Source: Manganitrophus sp963718695
Lineage (GTDB): Bacteria; Nitrospirota; Nitrospiria; SBBL01; Manganitrophaceae
DNA: 64,000 nt
Assembly: GCA_963718695.1 (NCBI GenBank)
Contig: OY970371.1
Coordinates: forward strand, 496,001-560,000
Reading direction: 5' to 3'
The notes beneath the pieces were generated by a model. That model did no database searches. It saw nothing but the letters and a program-made list of their open reading frames with translations, and had not been told where the DNA came from. Shown here piece by piece: positions 33,832-42,326 of the stretch (position 1 is the first letter of the stretch; every line of letters begins with the position of its first letter). A program made the position numbers and the translations under genes.

Positions 33832-35074
33832 TTATTTAAACGGAACAATTTCAAATTTCAATTTCTGATGGGCCTCTCGGAGGGCGGCTTCGGCTTGGTC
33901 GGGGCGGGGGGCGCGGGCAAAGATAAAGCCGAGGTAGCGTCTTCCTTCGGGGAGGGGGATGACCTTCTGCTTCCGGTGGATCATAATCTTGACATCGACG
34001 ATCCCCGGCACTTTCTTGGCCTCTTCGACCCCGTGATAGTTGAGCAGCGTTCCCGCGGCGGGGATCGGAATCATCATCACCCCGGCGGCGGGGCGTTCGC
34101 GCTCGAGCGATTCGATCGGCATGCCGAGCGCATGGCGAAGGATGATCTCCTCCAGCGTCAGGCCGACACCGAATCGAAGGGCGCGGGAGCAGATGCCGCC
34201 GATCGATCGGGCGGCCAATTCAATGATCCAGGGACCTCTCTCGTTGACCCGAAGCTCGGCATGGATCGGTCCCTCTCTTAATCCGAGCGCGGCTGCGGCC
34301 CGGCCGGCGCTTTCGGCAATGGCCTCTTGAACGGAGGCGGGAAGGCGCGACGGCGTCACGTAGAGTGTCTCCTCAAAGAACGGCCCGTCGAGCGGATCGG
34401 GCTTATCGAAGAGGGCCAGGACCGAGAGCTGCCCCTCCCGGAGGAGTCCCTCCAGCGCCACCTCTTTCCCGGGAATAAAATCTTCCACCAATATTTGCTT
34501 TGCAGCCGCTTCTCCCAGACGTTCTGACGTCGGGATCTTTGAGGATCCGGCTCAACCAATAAAAAGCGGCCACAAACTCATCGGGGTGATTTGCCCGGAT
34601 CACACCGCGGCTGGCGGAGAGAAACGTCGGCTTCAAGACGCAAGGGTAAAAGATCTTTTGCGAAAGGGTTTCCGGCGGATCGTCGGCCGAGAAGAGCTGC
34701 GCGGGAGGGGAGGGGAGGGAAGCGGCGCTCAAAACCTCGCGGAGTTGATATTTGTCTTTTGAGGCGGCCGTCGCGGAGACCGGGTTGTGGGGGAGCGAGA
34801 GGGCCTCGGAAATCATGGCGGCAAGGACGATCGCCTCCTCATCGGCCGACACAACGGCGTCGAGAGGATGCTCCTTGGAGAATTCGACGACCTTCTCGGT
34901 CGATTCTTCTAGGTGAGCGAAGTCGAGGGTGATTGTTCTTCCCGGGGCGACCGATTCGAGGGCCTGCCGCTCGTTCGACCCGACGACGACTGCCACACCG
35001 AGCCGCTCCGCGGCGATGAGAAAATCGGCCGCGCGATACGACGTGCTGGGGAGGAGAAGAAGAAGCCGTTTCAT
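33832..35074 (-). pseudogene. ATP-grasp carboxylate-amine ligase-like protein with a single-base frameshift
   Basis: The first frame (from 35074) has a pre-ATP-grasp domain (LLLLPSTSYRAADFLIAAER), then DAVVSADEEAIVLAA, ASKDKYQLREVLSAA and YPCVLKPTFLSASRGVI, the ATP-binding part. The second (to 33832) has ILVEDFIPGKEVALEGLL, the metal-binding ELRVNERGPWIIELAARSIGG and the C-terminal domain. Skipping one base near 34525-34527 joins DPDVERLGEAAAKQILVEDF. About 413 aa restored. The pattern fits BL00235/CarB-like ligases of unknown substrate, such as dipeptide or carnosine-type ligases. Confidence 0.8.
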
Positions 35075-35184
35075 GGGACCCTCCGAATCATGAGGGTGAC
35101 TGGAAAGGGGGCCGGGCGAAGATCCTCTTTGTGACGGCCCGGGCCGTCGATTTTAGATGTGCTTGAGCTGGGGAAGAAGCGTTG

Positions 35185-35802
35185 TTATTTGCCGGGGGTG
35201 TAATAAGGATTGGTCCCGCCGGCATGATCGGTGACATCGACAACGTCTTTGATTTCGGGAATCGCTTTCTTGATCGCAACGACGACCCCCTGCTTGAGCG
35301 TCACATTGGACATTCCACACCCCTGGCAGCCCCCTCCCAGCCGGATGTAGGCGATTTCATCTTTCACATCGACCAAGGTAATAAACCCGCCGTGCGCGGC
35401 CACGCCCGGATTGATCTCGGTCTCGATGACCTGTTGGACCGCTTTCGCTTGGGGACTCTCTAAATTGGGGGGCGTTGCCGGCGTGGCCGGTTTCGATTCG
35501 ATGACTTTGGGATTCTCGACCTTAAAGCCGGTCTGCTGGAGGCCGGTGATGAAGTCGATCTTCACATCTTGGAGGAGGTTCGCGTGGCGCGATTCCATAA
35601 ATAATTTAATCCCATCGACCTCGACCACCGTATCGCTCAGCTCTTTCTTCCCCTGTTCGACGAAGGCGAGGGCATACTCGGGGCTTGGGGACATCGACTT
35701 GACCACCAGCCGGAGTCCCTCGATTTTCTTTCCATGATTGGTTTCTTGATCTTGCTTTAGGACGGTAATTCTCTTCCTGGCAATCTCGGTTATCTGGATC
35801 AT
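35185..35802 (-). CDS. nfuA: NfuA-type Fe-S biogenesis protein
   Basis: Start at ATG 35802 (MIQITEIARKRI) behind AAGGAG gives 205 residues; the longer frame upstream adds 40 residues unlike the family. The N-terminal half (LRLVVKSMSPSPEYALAF, VDGIKLFMESRHANLLQDVK) is a degenerate A-type scaffold domain without its three cysteines. The C-terminal NifU-like domain has VIETEINPGVAAHGGFITLV and the cluster-binding CQGCGMSNVTLKQGV. This degenerate A-type plus NifU plan is that of NfuA, which carries and transfers 4Fe-4S clusters. Confidence 0.88.
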   Translation of the reverse strand: MIQITEIARKRITVLKQDQETNHGKKIEGLRLVVKSMSPSPEYALAFVEQGKKELSDTVVEVDGIKLFMESRHANLLQDVKIDFITGLQQTGFKVENPKVIESKPATPATPPNLESPQAKAVQQVIETEINPGVAAHGGFITLVDVKDEIAYIRLGGGCQGCGMSNVTLKQGVVVAIKKAIPEIKDVVDVTDHAGGTNPYYTPGK

Positions 35803-36134
35803 TTTTGGATCGATCTCCTTATCGATGTGCTTCAGAACCGATATCGAATCATTAGGCTGATGATAGCATAGTTTACGCCCGTTTGACACTCCCAAAATGT
35901 GCCGGCCGAAACGGAAAGCCATGCTTCCCTTGCGCCCGATCGCCTACTTAAACGATCGGATGAGCGCGCAGGATCGCTACGGAAAAGCGCGTGGAAGGAA
36001 AGTAAGATATCGTGTGACTCTCTTTACGGGGAACGCGCATCGTCCAGAAAGAAAAATGTGAACTCACTGAAATTCCGCGACAACATTTCTTGTGATCTGG
36101 AATACACACCTCCTCACGTAAGGAGGGTGTCCGA
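35803..36134. other. Gap upstream of the first riboswitch locus
   Basis: Between nfuA and the promoter at 36135 no coding region is convincing. The only structure noted is an imperfect inverted repeat, ACACCTCCT (36106-36114) with AGGAGGGTGT (36121-36130), immediately upstream of the -35 box, where a regulator could bind. Short open frames here lack ribosome sites and family patterns. Confidence 0.5.
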
Positions 36135-36163
36135 TTGACATTGAACAAATCGGATGATATAAA
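36135..36163 (+). promoter_or_regulatory. Near-consensus sigma-70 promoter of the first riboswitch locus
   Basis: TTGACA (36135-36140), 17-base spacer, TATAAA (36158-36163): almost a perfect housekeeping promoter. Initiation near 36170 would place the first aptamer about 37 bases into the transcript. A strong constitutive promoter fits control mainly by the riboswitches. Confidence 0.8.
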
Positions 36164-36206
36164 CTCCGGCGACATCATAACAAGGCAATTGAAATATTCG
36201 TTTCAT

Positions 36207-36302
36207 CCTTTGCTCAGAGCAAACTTCTCGAAAGGGGGGGGCGCAGAGCAACGGGGCTAAAGAAGAGACACTTCTCTTCCATGCCCGCCGAGCCGCCAAA
36301 GG
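36207..36302 (+). ncRNA. GEMM-I riboswitch aptamer 1 (cGAMP-type variant)
   Basis: P1 is CCTTTG (36207-36212) with CAAAGG at 36297-36302. The invariant GCAAAC (36219-36224), a P2 stem capped by a GAAA tetraloop, then GCGCAGAGC and ACGGGGCTAAAG align base by base with the Vibrio Vc2 c-di-GMP-I aptamer (GGGCAAACC, GACGCAAAGC, CCGGCCTAAACC). At the Vc2 G20 position this RNA has A (36218), the change associated with 3',3'-cGAMP recognition. The A47 equivalent is kept. P2 here is mostly G-U wobbles. The 3' strand of P1 is shared with the terminator at 36292. Confidence 0.85.
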
Positions 36303-36329
36303 GAATTCCGTTGGCGGCTTTTTTTATTT
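36292..36329 (+). terminator. Riboswitch 1 expression-platform terminator
   Basis: GCCGCCAA (36292-36299) pairs with TTGGCGGC (36311-36318), followed by TTTTTTTATTT. The left arm is the 3' strand of aptamer P1, so aptamer folding and terminator formation exclude each other. Ligand should favour read-through (an ON switch). Confidence 0.85.
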
Positions 36330-36392
36330 GCGACGGCCAATCACGTGATCGCGACGGGGGATGAACGGATGAGGAGTTTTATTTCAATCTGA

Positions 36393-36480
36393 CCTTTGCT
36401 CAGAGCAAACCCACCGAAAGGTGGCGACGCAGAGCAACGGGGCTAAAGCCGAAAGGCCATGTCCGCCGAGCCGCCAAAGG
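36393..36480 (+). ncRNA. GEMM-I riboswitch aptamer 2 (cGAMP-type variant)
   Basis: P1 CCTTTG/CAAAGG (36393-36398, 36475-36480), GCAAAC, a P2 stem CCACC-GAAA-GGTGG, GACGCAGAGC and ACGGGGCTAAAGCC are all present. The base at the Vc2 G20 position is A (36404). P2 pairs better than in aptamer 1. It lies 63 bases after the first terminator in the same transcript, giving two switches in series. An ATG inside it (36459) is not the start of the following gene. Confidence 0.87.
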
Positions 36481-36507
36481 AGTTTCTCTTTGGCGGCTTT
36501 TTATTTG
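36470..36507 (+). terminator. Riboswitch 2 expression-platform terminator
   Basis: A perfect 10-bp stem, GCCGCCAAAG (36470-36479) with CTTTGGCGGC (36488-36497), is followed by TTTTTATTT. It again uses the P1 3' strand, so ligand-bound aptamer prevents termination. The ribosome site of the gene begins within 15 bases after it. Confidence 0.9.
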
Positions 36508-36524
36508 GAAAAGGAGGTCCCATC

Positions 36525-39500
36525 GTGAGTGACGCTAAGAAGGTTGGCCTTATTTTTATTGTCTTCATTTTCTCTTTTCTCTTTTTTAGCACGGCCGTTT
36601 TTGCCGGGGATGCCACACTGACTTGGAGCGCGAACACCGAGTCGGATCTGGCCGGCTATCGCGTCTATTTCGGGACCGCCTCACGGGCGTATGGACCTTC
36701 GATCAATGTCGGCAAGACGACATCGCACACCCTGACCGGTCTTGCGAACCAAACCTATTTTTTCGCTGTGACGGCCTACGATACCGCAGGAAATGAAAGC
36801 AGCTTCTCTGCCGAAGTGACGAAGACGCTCACGACGCCCGATACGGTGGCCCCGGTGATCTCCAGCATCAACGCGGGGAGTATTACCGGCAACAGCGCGG
36901 TGATTACATGGGGAACCAACGAGCCGACCGATACACAGATACAGTATGGGACCACCACGGCTTATGGCTCCTCGACCGCGCGGGTGGCAACCCTGGTGAC
37001 GGTTCATAGCCAAACCTTGACCGGTCTGCAGCCTCAAACGCTCTATCACTACCGTGTGTTGAGCCGGGATGCCGCAGGAAACCTCGCAACCTCATTGGAC
37101 AATACGTTCACTACCGCCGCGCCCCTTCCTCCGCCGACCTCCACGCCGACGACGGTCAGATTGAGTCCGGCGGCCGATACGTTCATCAATATCAACACGT
37201 CGGTGTACAACACCTCGACGACGTTAAACACCTACACCTTCCCTGCAAACCGGACGGCCAATGCAGCGTTGATGAAATTCGCCTTGAGCGGCATTCCCGC
37301 AGGAGCCGTGATTCAGAGTGCGACATTGAATCTCTCTCTGGTGGAAGCCGATGCGACCGCCGATGCGACCTACAGTGTTGCCGTCCACAAGCTCATTAAT
37401 CGGAATCCGGATTTAAATCTGGCCACCGGGATGACGTATGACGGGACCAACGGCTGGACAGCCAATAGCTGCTGCAGCAATAATTATCCGCTGGCGCAGG
37501 CCGACATCTCGGCGGCGTATGATACGGAGGCGGTCAACAAGACGCTGGGGAACAAGGTGTGGGACATCACGCGGATGGTGCAGGAGTGGATCAGCAGTCC
37601 CTCAACGAACTACGGACTACTGGTGAACTCCGATGCAACCAAAGGGGCCGACCGCTACCGCTTCTTCGCCAGCATGGAGCACGCGACCGCGACCCTGCGG
37701 CCCTATCTGAGCATTACCTATGCGGCGGCCGACACCACCGCGCCGGTGATCTCCGGCATGGCCTCCGCCGGCATCACCAGCAACGGCGCGACGATCAGCT
37801 GGACCACCAACGAGGCGGCCGATACCCAGGTCGAATATGGAACGACGACCGCGTATGGATCGCTCTCTGCTCTGAATGCGGCGCTGATCACCAATCATAG
37901 CGCGGTCCTGACGGGATTGACTCCCTCCACCCTCTATCACTACCGGGTGCGCAGCCGAGACGCGGCGGGCAACCTGGCGACCTCCGCCGGCGGCACTTTC
38001 ACGACCGGCGCCGTGTCCGATACAACCGCTCCCTCCGTTCCAGGGGGGCTTGCGGCTTCTGTGCTCTCCGCCACCCAGATCAATCTGACCTGGAGTGCCT
38101 CGACCGACAATACCGGGGTGGCCGGCTATCGGGTCTATCGAAACGGGGTTCAGGTCGGAACGACCGCCGGCCGGACCTACTCGGACACCGGTCTGTTGGC
38201 GGCGACGCTCTACAGCTACCGGGTGGCCGCCTACGATGCGGCGGGGAATGTCTCGGCGCAGTCGGCCGCGATCAGTGCAACCACGCTGGTGTCCAATCCG
38301 CCGCCGACCTCCACGCCGACGACGGTCAGATTGAGTCCGGCGGCCGATACGTTCATCAATATCAACACGTCGGTGTACAACACCTCGACGACGTTAAACA
38401 CCTACACCTTCCCTGCAAACCGGACGGCCAATGCGTCGTTGATGAAATTCGTCTTGAGCGGCATTCCCGCCGGGGCGGTCATTCAGAGCGCGACATTGAA
38501 TCTGGCGCTGGTGGAAGCCGATGCGACCGCCGATGCGACCTACAGTGTTGCCGTCCACAAGCTCATCAATCGGAATCCGGATTTAAATCTGGCCACCGGG
38601 ATGACGTATGACGGGACCAACGGCTGGACGGCGAATAGCTGCTGCAGCAATAATTATCCGTTGGCGCAGGCCGACATCTCGGCGGCGTACGACACGGAGG
38701 CGGTCAACAAGACGCTGGGGAACAAGGTGTGGGACATCACGCGGATGGTGCAGGAGTGGATCAGCAGTCCCTCAACGAACTACGGGCTGCTGGTGAATTC
38801 CGATGCAACCAAAGGGGCCGACCGCTACCGCTTCTTCGCCAGCATGGAGCACCCGACCGCGACCCTGCGGCCCTATCTGAGCATTACCTATGCGGCGGCC
38901 GACACCACCGCGCCGGTGATCTCCGGCATGGCCTCCGCCGGCATCACCAGCAACGGCGCGACGATCAGCTGGACCACCAACGAGGCGGCCGATACCCAGG
39001 TCGAATATGGAACGACGACCGCGTATGGGTCTTCCACCCCGATCGTCTCCACCCTGGTCACAGCACACTCCCAGAGCCTGGCCGGACTCAATCCCGCCAC
39101 CACCTATCAGTATCGGGTGAAGAGCAGAGATGCCGCCGGCAACCTGGCGACCTCCGGAAATGGGACCTTCACCACTGTCCCCCTCCCCGATACAACCGCT
39201 CCCTCCGTTCCAGGGGGGCTTGCCGCAAGCGTTCTCTCCGCGCTCCAGATCAACCTCTCCTGGAGTGCCTCGACCGACAATGTCGGGGTGGCCGGCTATC
39301 GGGTCTATCGAAACGGGGTTCAGGTCGGAACGACCGCCAGCCGGACCTACTCGGATACCGGTCTGTTGGCGGCGACGCTCTACAGCTACCGGGTGGCCGC
39401 CTACGATGCGGCGGGGAATGTCTCGGCGCAGTCGGCCGCGATCAGTGCAACCACGCTGGTGTCCAATCCGCCGCCGACCTCCACGCCGACGACGGTCAGA

Positions 39501-40073
39501 TTGAGTCCGGCGGCCGATACGTTCATCAATATCAACACGTCGGTGTACAACACGTCGACGACGTTAAACACCTACACCTTCCCTGCAAACCAGGTGGCCA
39601 ATGCGTCGTTGATGAAATTCAACCTCTCGGCGCTTCCGGCGGGGGCGGTCATTCAGAGCGCGACATTGAATCTGGCGCTGGTGGAAGCCGATGCGACCGC
39701 CGATGCGACCTACAGTGTTGCCGTCCACAAGCTCATCAATCGGAATCCGGATTTAAATCTGGCCACCGGGATGACGTATGACGGGACCAACGGCTGGACG
39801 GCGAATAGCTGCTGCCGCGACAGCATTCCGCTGGCGCAGGCCGATATCTCGGCGGCGTATGATACGGAGGCGGTCAACAAGACGCTGGGGAACAAGGTGT
39901 GGGACATCACGCGGATGGTGCAGGAGTGGATCAGCAGTCCCTCAACGAACTACGGACTGCTGGTGAATTCCGATGCAACCAAAGGAGCCGACCGCTACCG
40001 CTTCTTCGCCAGCATGGAGCACGCGACCGCGACCCTGCGGCCCTATCTGAGCGTTACCTACACGCTTCCGTAG
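36525..40073 (+). CDS. Giant exported Fn3/DNRLRE repeat protein, riboswitch-controlled
   Basis: The start is GTG 36525, 8 bases after AAGGAGG; the longer frame from 36459 begins inside the aptamer and would be removed by the terminator. The 1182-residue product opens with a signal peptide (LIFIVFIFSFLFFSTAVFAG). Two Fn3 domains come first (LAGYRVYFGTASRAYGPS; WGTNEPTDTQIQYGTTTAYG), then three DNRLRE domains (about 206-402, 596-792, 986-1181) separated by Fn3 pairs. DNRLRE units show RLSPAADTFININTSVYNTS, WTANSCCSNNYPLAQADISA and the terminal DRYRFFASMEHATATLRPYL. Each has a CC pair. These are all-beta modules of secreted proteins; adhesion or matrix function is inferred. No cell-wall anchor is seen. 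Confidence 0.88.
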   Translation: MSDAKKVGLIFIVFIFSFLFFSTAVFAGDATLTWSANTESDLAGYRVYFGTASRAYGPSINVGKTTSHTLTGLANQTYFFAVTAYDTAGNESSFSAEVTKTLTTPDTVAPVISSINAGSITGNSAVITWGTNEPTDTQIQYGTTTAYGSSTARVATLVTVHSQTLTGLQPQTLYHYRVLSRDAAGNLATSLDNTFTTAAPLPPPTSTPTTVRLSPAADTFININTSVYNTSTTLNTYTFPANRTANAALMKFALSGIPAGAVIQSATLNLSLVEADATADATYSVAVHKLINRNPDLNLATGMTYDGTNGWTANSCCSNNYPLAQADISAAYDTEAVNKTLGNKVWDITRMVQEWISSPSTNYGLLVNSDATKGADRYRFFASMEHATATLRPYLSITYAAADTTAPVISGMASAGITSNGATISWTTNEAADTQVEYGTTTAYGSLSALNAALITNHSAVLTGLTPSTLYHYRVRSRDAAGNLATSAGGTFTTGAVSDTTAPSVPGGLAASVLSATQINLTWSASTDNTGVAGYRVYRNGVQVGTTAGRTYSDTGLLAATLYSYRVAAYDAAGNVSAQSAAISATTLVSNPPPTSTPTTVRLSPAADTFININTSVYNTSTTLNTYTFPANRTANASLMKFVLSGIPAGAVIQSATLNLALVEADATADATYSVAVHKLINRNPDLNLATGMTYDGTNGWTANSCCSNNYPLAQADISAAYDTEAVNKTLGNKVWDITRMVQEWISSPSTNYGLLVNSDATKGADRYRFFASMEHPTATLRPYLSITYAAADTTAPVISGMASAGITSNGATISWTTNEAADTQVEYGTTTAYGSSTPIVSTLVTAHSQSLAGLNPATTYQYRVKSRDAAGNLATSGNGTFTTVPLPDTTAPSVPGGLAASVLSALQINLSWSASTDNVGVAGYRVYRNGVQVGTTASRTYSDTGLLAATLYSYRVAAYDAAGNVSAQSAAISATTLVSNPPPTSTPTTVRLSPAADTFININTSVYNTSTTLNTYTFPANQVANASLMKFNLSALPAGAVIQSATLNLALVEADATADATYSVAVHKLINRNPDLNLATGMTYDGTNGWTANSCCRDSIPLAQADISAAYDTEAVNKTLGNKVWDITRMVQEWISSPSTNYGLLVNSDATKGADRYRFFASMEHATATLRPYLSVTYTLP
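37141..40073 (+). repeat. 1170-bp tandem repeat units inside the giant Fn3/DNRLRE gene
   Basis: Identical stretches begin at 37141, 38311 and 39481, exactly 1170 bp (390 codons) apart: two full units and half of a third. Each full unit encodes DNRLRE plus two Fn3 domains. Long runs are base-identical, including silent positions, so the units were duplicated recently or are kept alike by gene conversion. Confidence 0.93.
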
Positions 40074-40138
40074 AAGTGGAAGATTGCCGTCGCTGTTCAG
40101 GGGAGGGCCAGATCCCCTGGAAGATTCGCGCGGCAAGG

Positions 40139-40188
40139 GGGACCGGGTGGAGGGGATCGAGCGATTAGATTCTCATCCACCCGGTCCC
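40139..40188. terminator. Convergent inverted repeat between the Fn3 gene and the cobalamin-binding gene
   Basis: GGGACCGGGTGGA (40139-40151) pairs perfectly with TCCACCCGGTCCC (40176-40188). The loop contains the stop codon of the minus-strand gene. A strong 13-bp stem but no long T-run; it may stop or stabilise transcripts from both sides. Confidence 0.6.
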
Positions 40189-41097
40189 TTCATGGCCGAA
40201 CCGGAACCGGTCGGGATGGAGGATCTCCGCTAATATCTCGAGCGATTCGGCGAGTCGGGGGCCGGGGCGGTTGAAGTACTGGTTTCCGTCGAGCAGGTAG
40301 ACCTTTCTCTCGCGAACCGCTTTCAGCGTTGGCCAGGCCGGATGCTCGGCCAACGTGGGGAGCTCCTTTCGAGTCCTCGGAATATCGAATCCGCACGGCA
40401 AAATGACAATGACATCGGGATCGGCCTGAATGAGCGCTTCCCACGTCATCCAGGGGGAGTGCTTCCCGGCCTCTCCGAAAAGGTTGCTCCCGCCCGCCAT
40501 CCCGATCAGCTCCGGCATCCAGTTTCCTCCGGCCATCAGCGGGTCGATCCATTCGATCGCGGCGACACGGGGTCGCTGAGCGAGCGATTCGGTCTTCTTC
40601 GCAATGGCTGCCATCCGTTCCTGCCGTTGTTGCACGAGCGCACGGCCCCGCTCGGGAACCCCCATCGCATCGGCGATCCGCTGAATGTCGGCCCAAATAT
40701 CCGAGAGTGCATTGGGCGCAAGCGGAATCAGAGCCGGTATTGTTTCTTCCGCCGCGCCCGGCCTGATCCATTCCCGAAGCGCTTGTTCCACCTCTTTCAG
40801 GCTGACGGCGCAGACCTCGCATTGGGTTTGCGTGATGATGTGGGTGGGACGGAGCCGCTTGAGAAGATCCGCATCGACCCGATAGATGCTCAGCGCCTGC
40901 TGCAGGAGCCCTTTGACCCGCTGGTCGATCTCGCCGCTGGTCCCCTCGGTGGAGAATTTCGGCGCCGTGCAGATCGGCAGACGCAAAACCGACAAGGGGT
41001 AATCGCATTCATGAGACCGGCTCACCAGTTGATCCTCCAAACCCAGCGCGCAGACAATCTCGGTACTGCTGGCAATCAATGAAACAATCCGATTCAT
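40165..41097 (-). CDS. Cobalamin-binding (BtuF-like) protein without signal peptide
   Basis: The 310 residues follow the helical-backbone metal/cobalamin binding fold: RIVSLIASSTEIVCALGLED, SHECDYP, PTHIITQTQCEVCAVSLKEV, VAAIEWIDPLMAGGNWMPEL, GGSNLFGEAGKHSPWM and DPDVIVILPCGFDIPRT. These elements define a widespread BtuF-like group that lacks an export signal, so it may be cytosolic and act in cobalamin handling or sensing rather than as an ABC transporter subunit. No permease is adjacent. It starts directly after the DUF72 stop (TGAATG), so the pair is coupled. Confidence 0.85.
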   Translation of the reverse strand: MNRIVSLIASSTEIVCALGLEDQLVSRSHECDYPLSVLRLPICTAPKFSTEGTSGEIDQRVKGLLQQALSIYRVDADLLKRLRPTHIITQTQCEVCAVSLKEVEQALREWIRPGAAEETIPALIPLAPNALSDIWADIQRIADAMGVPERGRALVQQRQERMAAIAKKTESLAQRPRVAAIEWIDPLMAGGNWMPELIGMAGGSNLFGEAGKHSPWMTWEALIQADPDVIVILPCGFDIPRTRKELPTLAEHPAWPTLKAVRERKVYLLDGNQYFNRPGPRLAESLEILAEILHPDRFRFGHEGTGWMRI

Positions 41098-41853
41098 TCA
41101 GGCCGCCTCCTCTTGGAGCAGTGACGCAAGTGACGCTCGAAGTGCGCGTGCATTCCTTGGCGCATGCCCGCCGGTGTCATTGTTGAAATAAGCATAAACC
41201 GCCCTGCCCGATCGCGACGCTCCGGCAAGCCACGCCGCCCAATCTTGGAGCGTCCGATCGGAATAGGCCCCTTGGTAACGACCGTCGGCGCCGTGAAATC
41301 GGGCATACACGAACGGTCCAATCGTCTCTCGGGGAGTGGGCGATTCGTGATGATCATGAATGCACATCGCCACCCCTCTTGCCTCCATCGCCCGGAAGAT
41401 CTCATCTGTATACCAGCTTGGATCTCTAAATTCAACCACCTGCCGCGGGTGATCGGGGAGGGCCTCCAGAAAATCGAAGAACCGCCGCTCGTTTCGTTTC
41501 CAATAGGGAGGAAGCTGATAGAGAACGGGACCCAATTTCGGATGGAGGAGAAGCGCCCGATCCCAAAAACGCTTGAGCGGGTCGGCCGGGTCCTTCAGCT
41601 TTCTCAAGTGGGTGAGATAACGACTCGCCTTCACCGCATAGAGAAAGTGATCGGGGACGCGATCGCGCCACTCGGAAAAGGTTTTCTCGCTCGGGAGCCG
41701 GTAGAAGCTGTTGTTGACTTCGACGGTGTCGAATTGCGTGGCATAATAATCGAGCCATTTTTTTTGGGGGAGGGAAGCCGGATAGAAATTACCCTTCCAA
41801 TGAGAATATTGCCAGCCCGAACATCCCACGCGAACCGATTGCGCTTTCATCAT
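41098..41853 (-). CDS. DUF72 family protein
   Basis: The 251-residue TIM-barrel-like protein has RVGCSGWQYSHWKGNFYPAS, YATQFDTVEVNNSFYRLPSE, FLYAVKASRYLTHLRKLKD, VVEFRDPSWY, FVYARFHGADGRYQGAYSD and the end YAYFNNDTGGHAPRNA, the full DUF72 (YecE-like) set. Conserved acidic residues suggest an endonuclease-IV-like or glycosidase-like barrel, but no activity is established that I know of. An alternative start is the second Met. Confidence 0.92.
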   Translation of the reverse strand: MMKAQSVRVGCSGWQYSHWKGNFYPASLPQKKWLDYYATQFDTVEVNNSFYRLPSEKTFSEWRDRVPDHFLYAVKASRYLTHLRKLKDPADPLKRFWDRALLLHPKLGPVLYQLPPYWKRNERRFFDFLEALPDHPRQVVEFRDPSWYTDEIFRAMEARGVAMCIHDHHESPTPRETIGPFVYARFHGADGRYQGAYSDRTLQDWAAWLAGASRSGRAVYAYFNNDTGGHAPRNARALRASLASLLQEEAA

Positions 41854-42044
41854 GCTCTTTTCTTCCTCCTCGCGAAGAGAGATCGAGGTCTCATCACCTC
41901 ATTCTAGAACAACGGCGTTCATGAAGGCAATGAGGGAGGGCGGAGCCGAATCGGTTCCGGGGTTCTTCCGCTTTCGAGATTCCGGGATCGCCTCTATGAG
42001 AATATCTCATTCCAAAATAATTTTTATCAAATGTGGAAATCCCA
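41854..42044. other. Gap upstream of the second riboswitch locus
   Basis: This stretch separates the divergent DUF72 gene from the promoter at 42045. I see no coding potential with a ribosome site and no strong hairpin; the last 60 bases are AT-rich (AAATAATTTTTATCAAATG), as expected just upstream of a promoter. Confidence 0.4.
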
Positions 42045-42074
42045 TTGACTCTTATTTTTTAGATGTGTTATATA
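42045..42074 (+). promoter_or_regulatory. Sigma-70-like promoter of the second riboswitch locus
   Basis: TTGACT (42045-42050) and TATATA (42069-42074) are 18 bases apart, with an AT-rich flank upstream. Transcription would begin about 60 bases before aptamer 3. Confidence 0.7.
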
Positions 42075-42142
42075 ACCTCATATCAACACATACGGTATAG
42101 GCTGTAGAGGCATCGACGCCGTTCTCCAGAATATCCGTCTAT

Positions 42143-42259
42143 CCTTTGCTCAGAGCAAACTTCTCGAAAGAGGAGGGCGCAGAGCAACGGGGCTACCGCC
42201 GATCGGGTTTTCTAAAATATTCTTAGACGATCCGGCCACGCCCGCCGAGCCGCCAAAGG
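42143..42259 (+). ncRNA. GEMM-I riboswitch aptamer 3 (cGAMP-type variant)
   Basis: P1 CCTTTG (42143-42148) with CAAAGG (42254-42259), GCAAAC, a good P2 (CTTCTC-GAAA-GAGGAG), GCGCAGAGC and ACGGGGCTA are present; the Vc2 G20 position is A (42154). The P3 side arm is about 25 bases longer than in the other copies. Unlike copies 1 and 2, no complementary GGCGGC with T-run follows, so its output mechanism is unclear or it may be decaying. Confidence 0.8.
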
Positions 42260-42326
42260 AAGTAGGTCCCTTTTAGTCGCCATGGACGGCATCAGTAAAC
42301 AATTCATCATACACACCTGCAATTCA

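Noticed and set aside
36207..36302. Reading the four RNAs as ordinary c-di-GMP-I riboswitches
   Set aside because: Fold and conserved core agree, but all four have A at the Vc2 G20 position, so the variant class is preferred; c-di-GMP binding is not excluded.
36459..36524. Upstream ATG giving a 22-residue longer first giant protein
   Set aside because: It lies inside aptamer 2 and its terminator, has no ribosome site and puts hydrophilic residues before the signal peptide. GTG 36525 has AAGGAGG.
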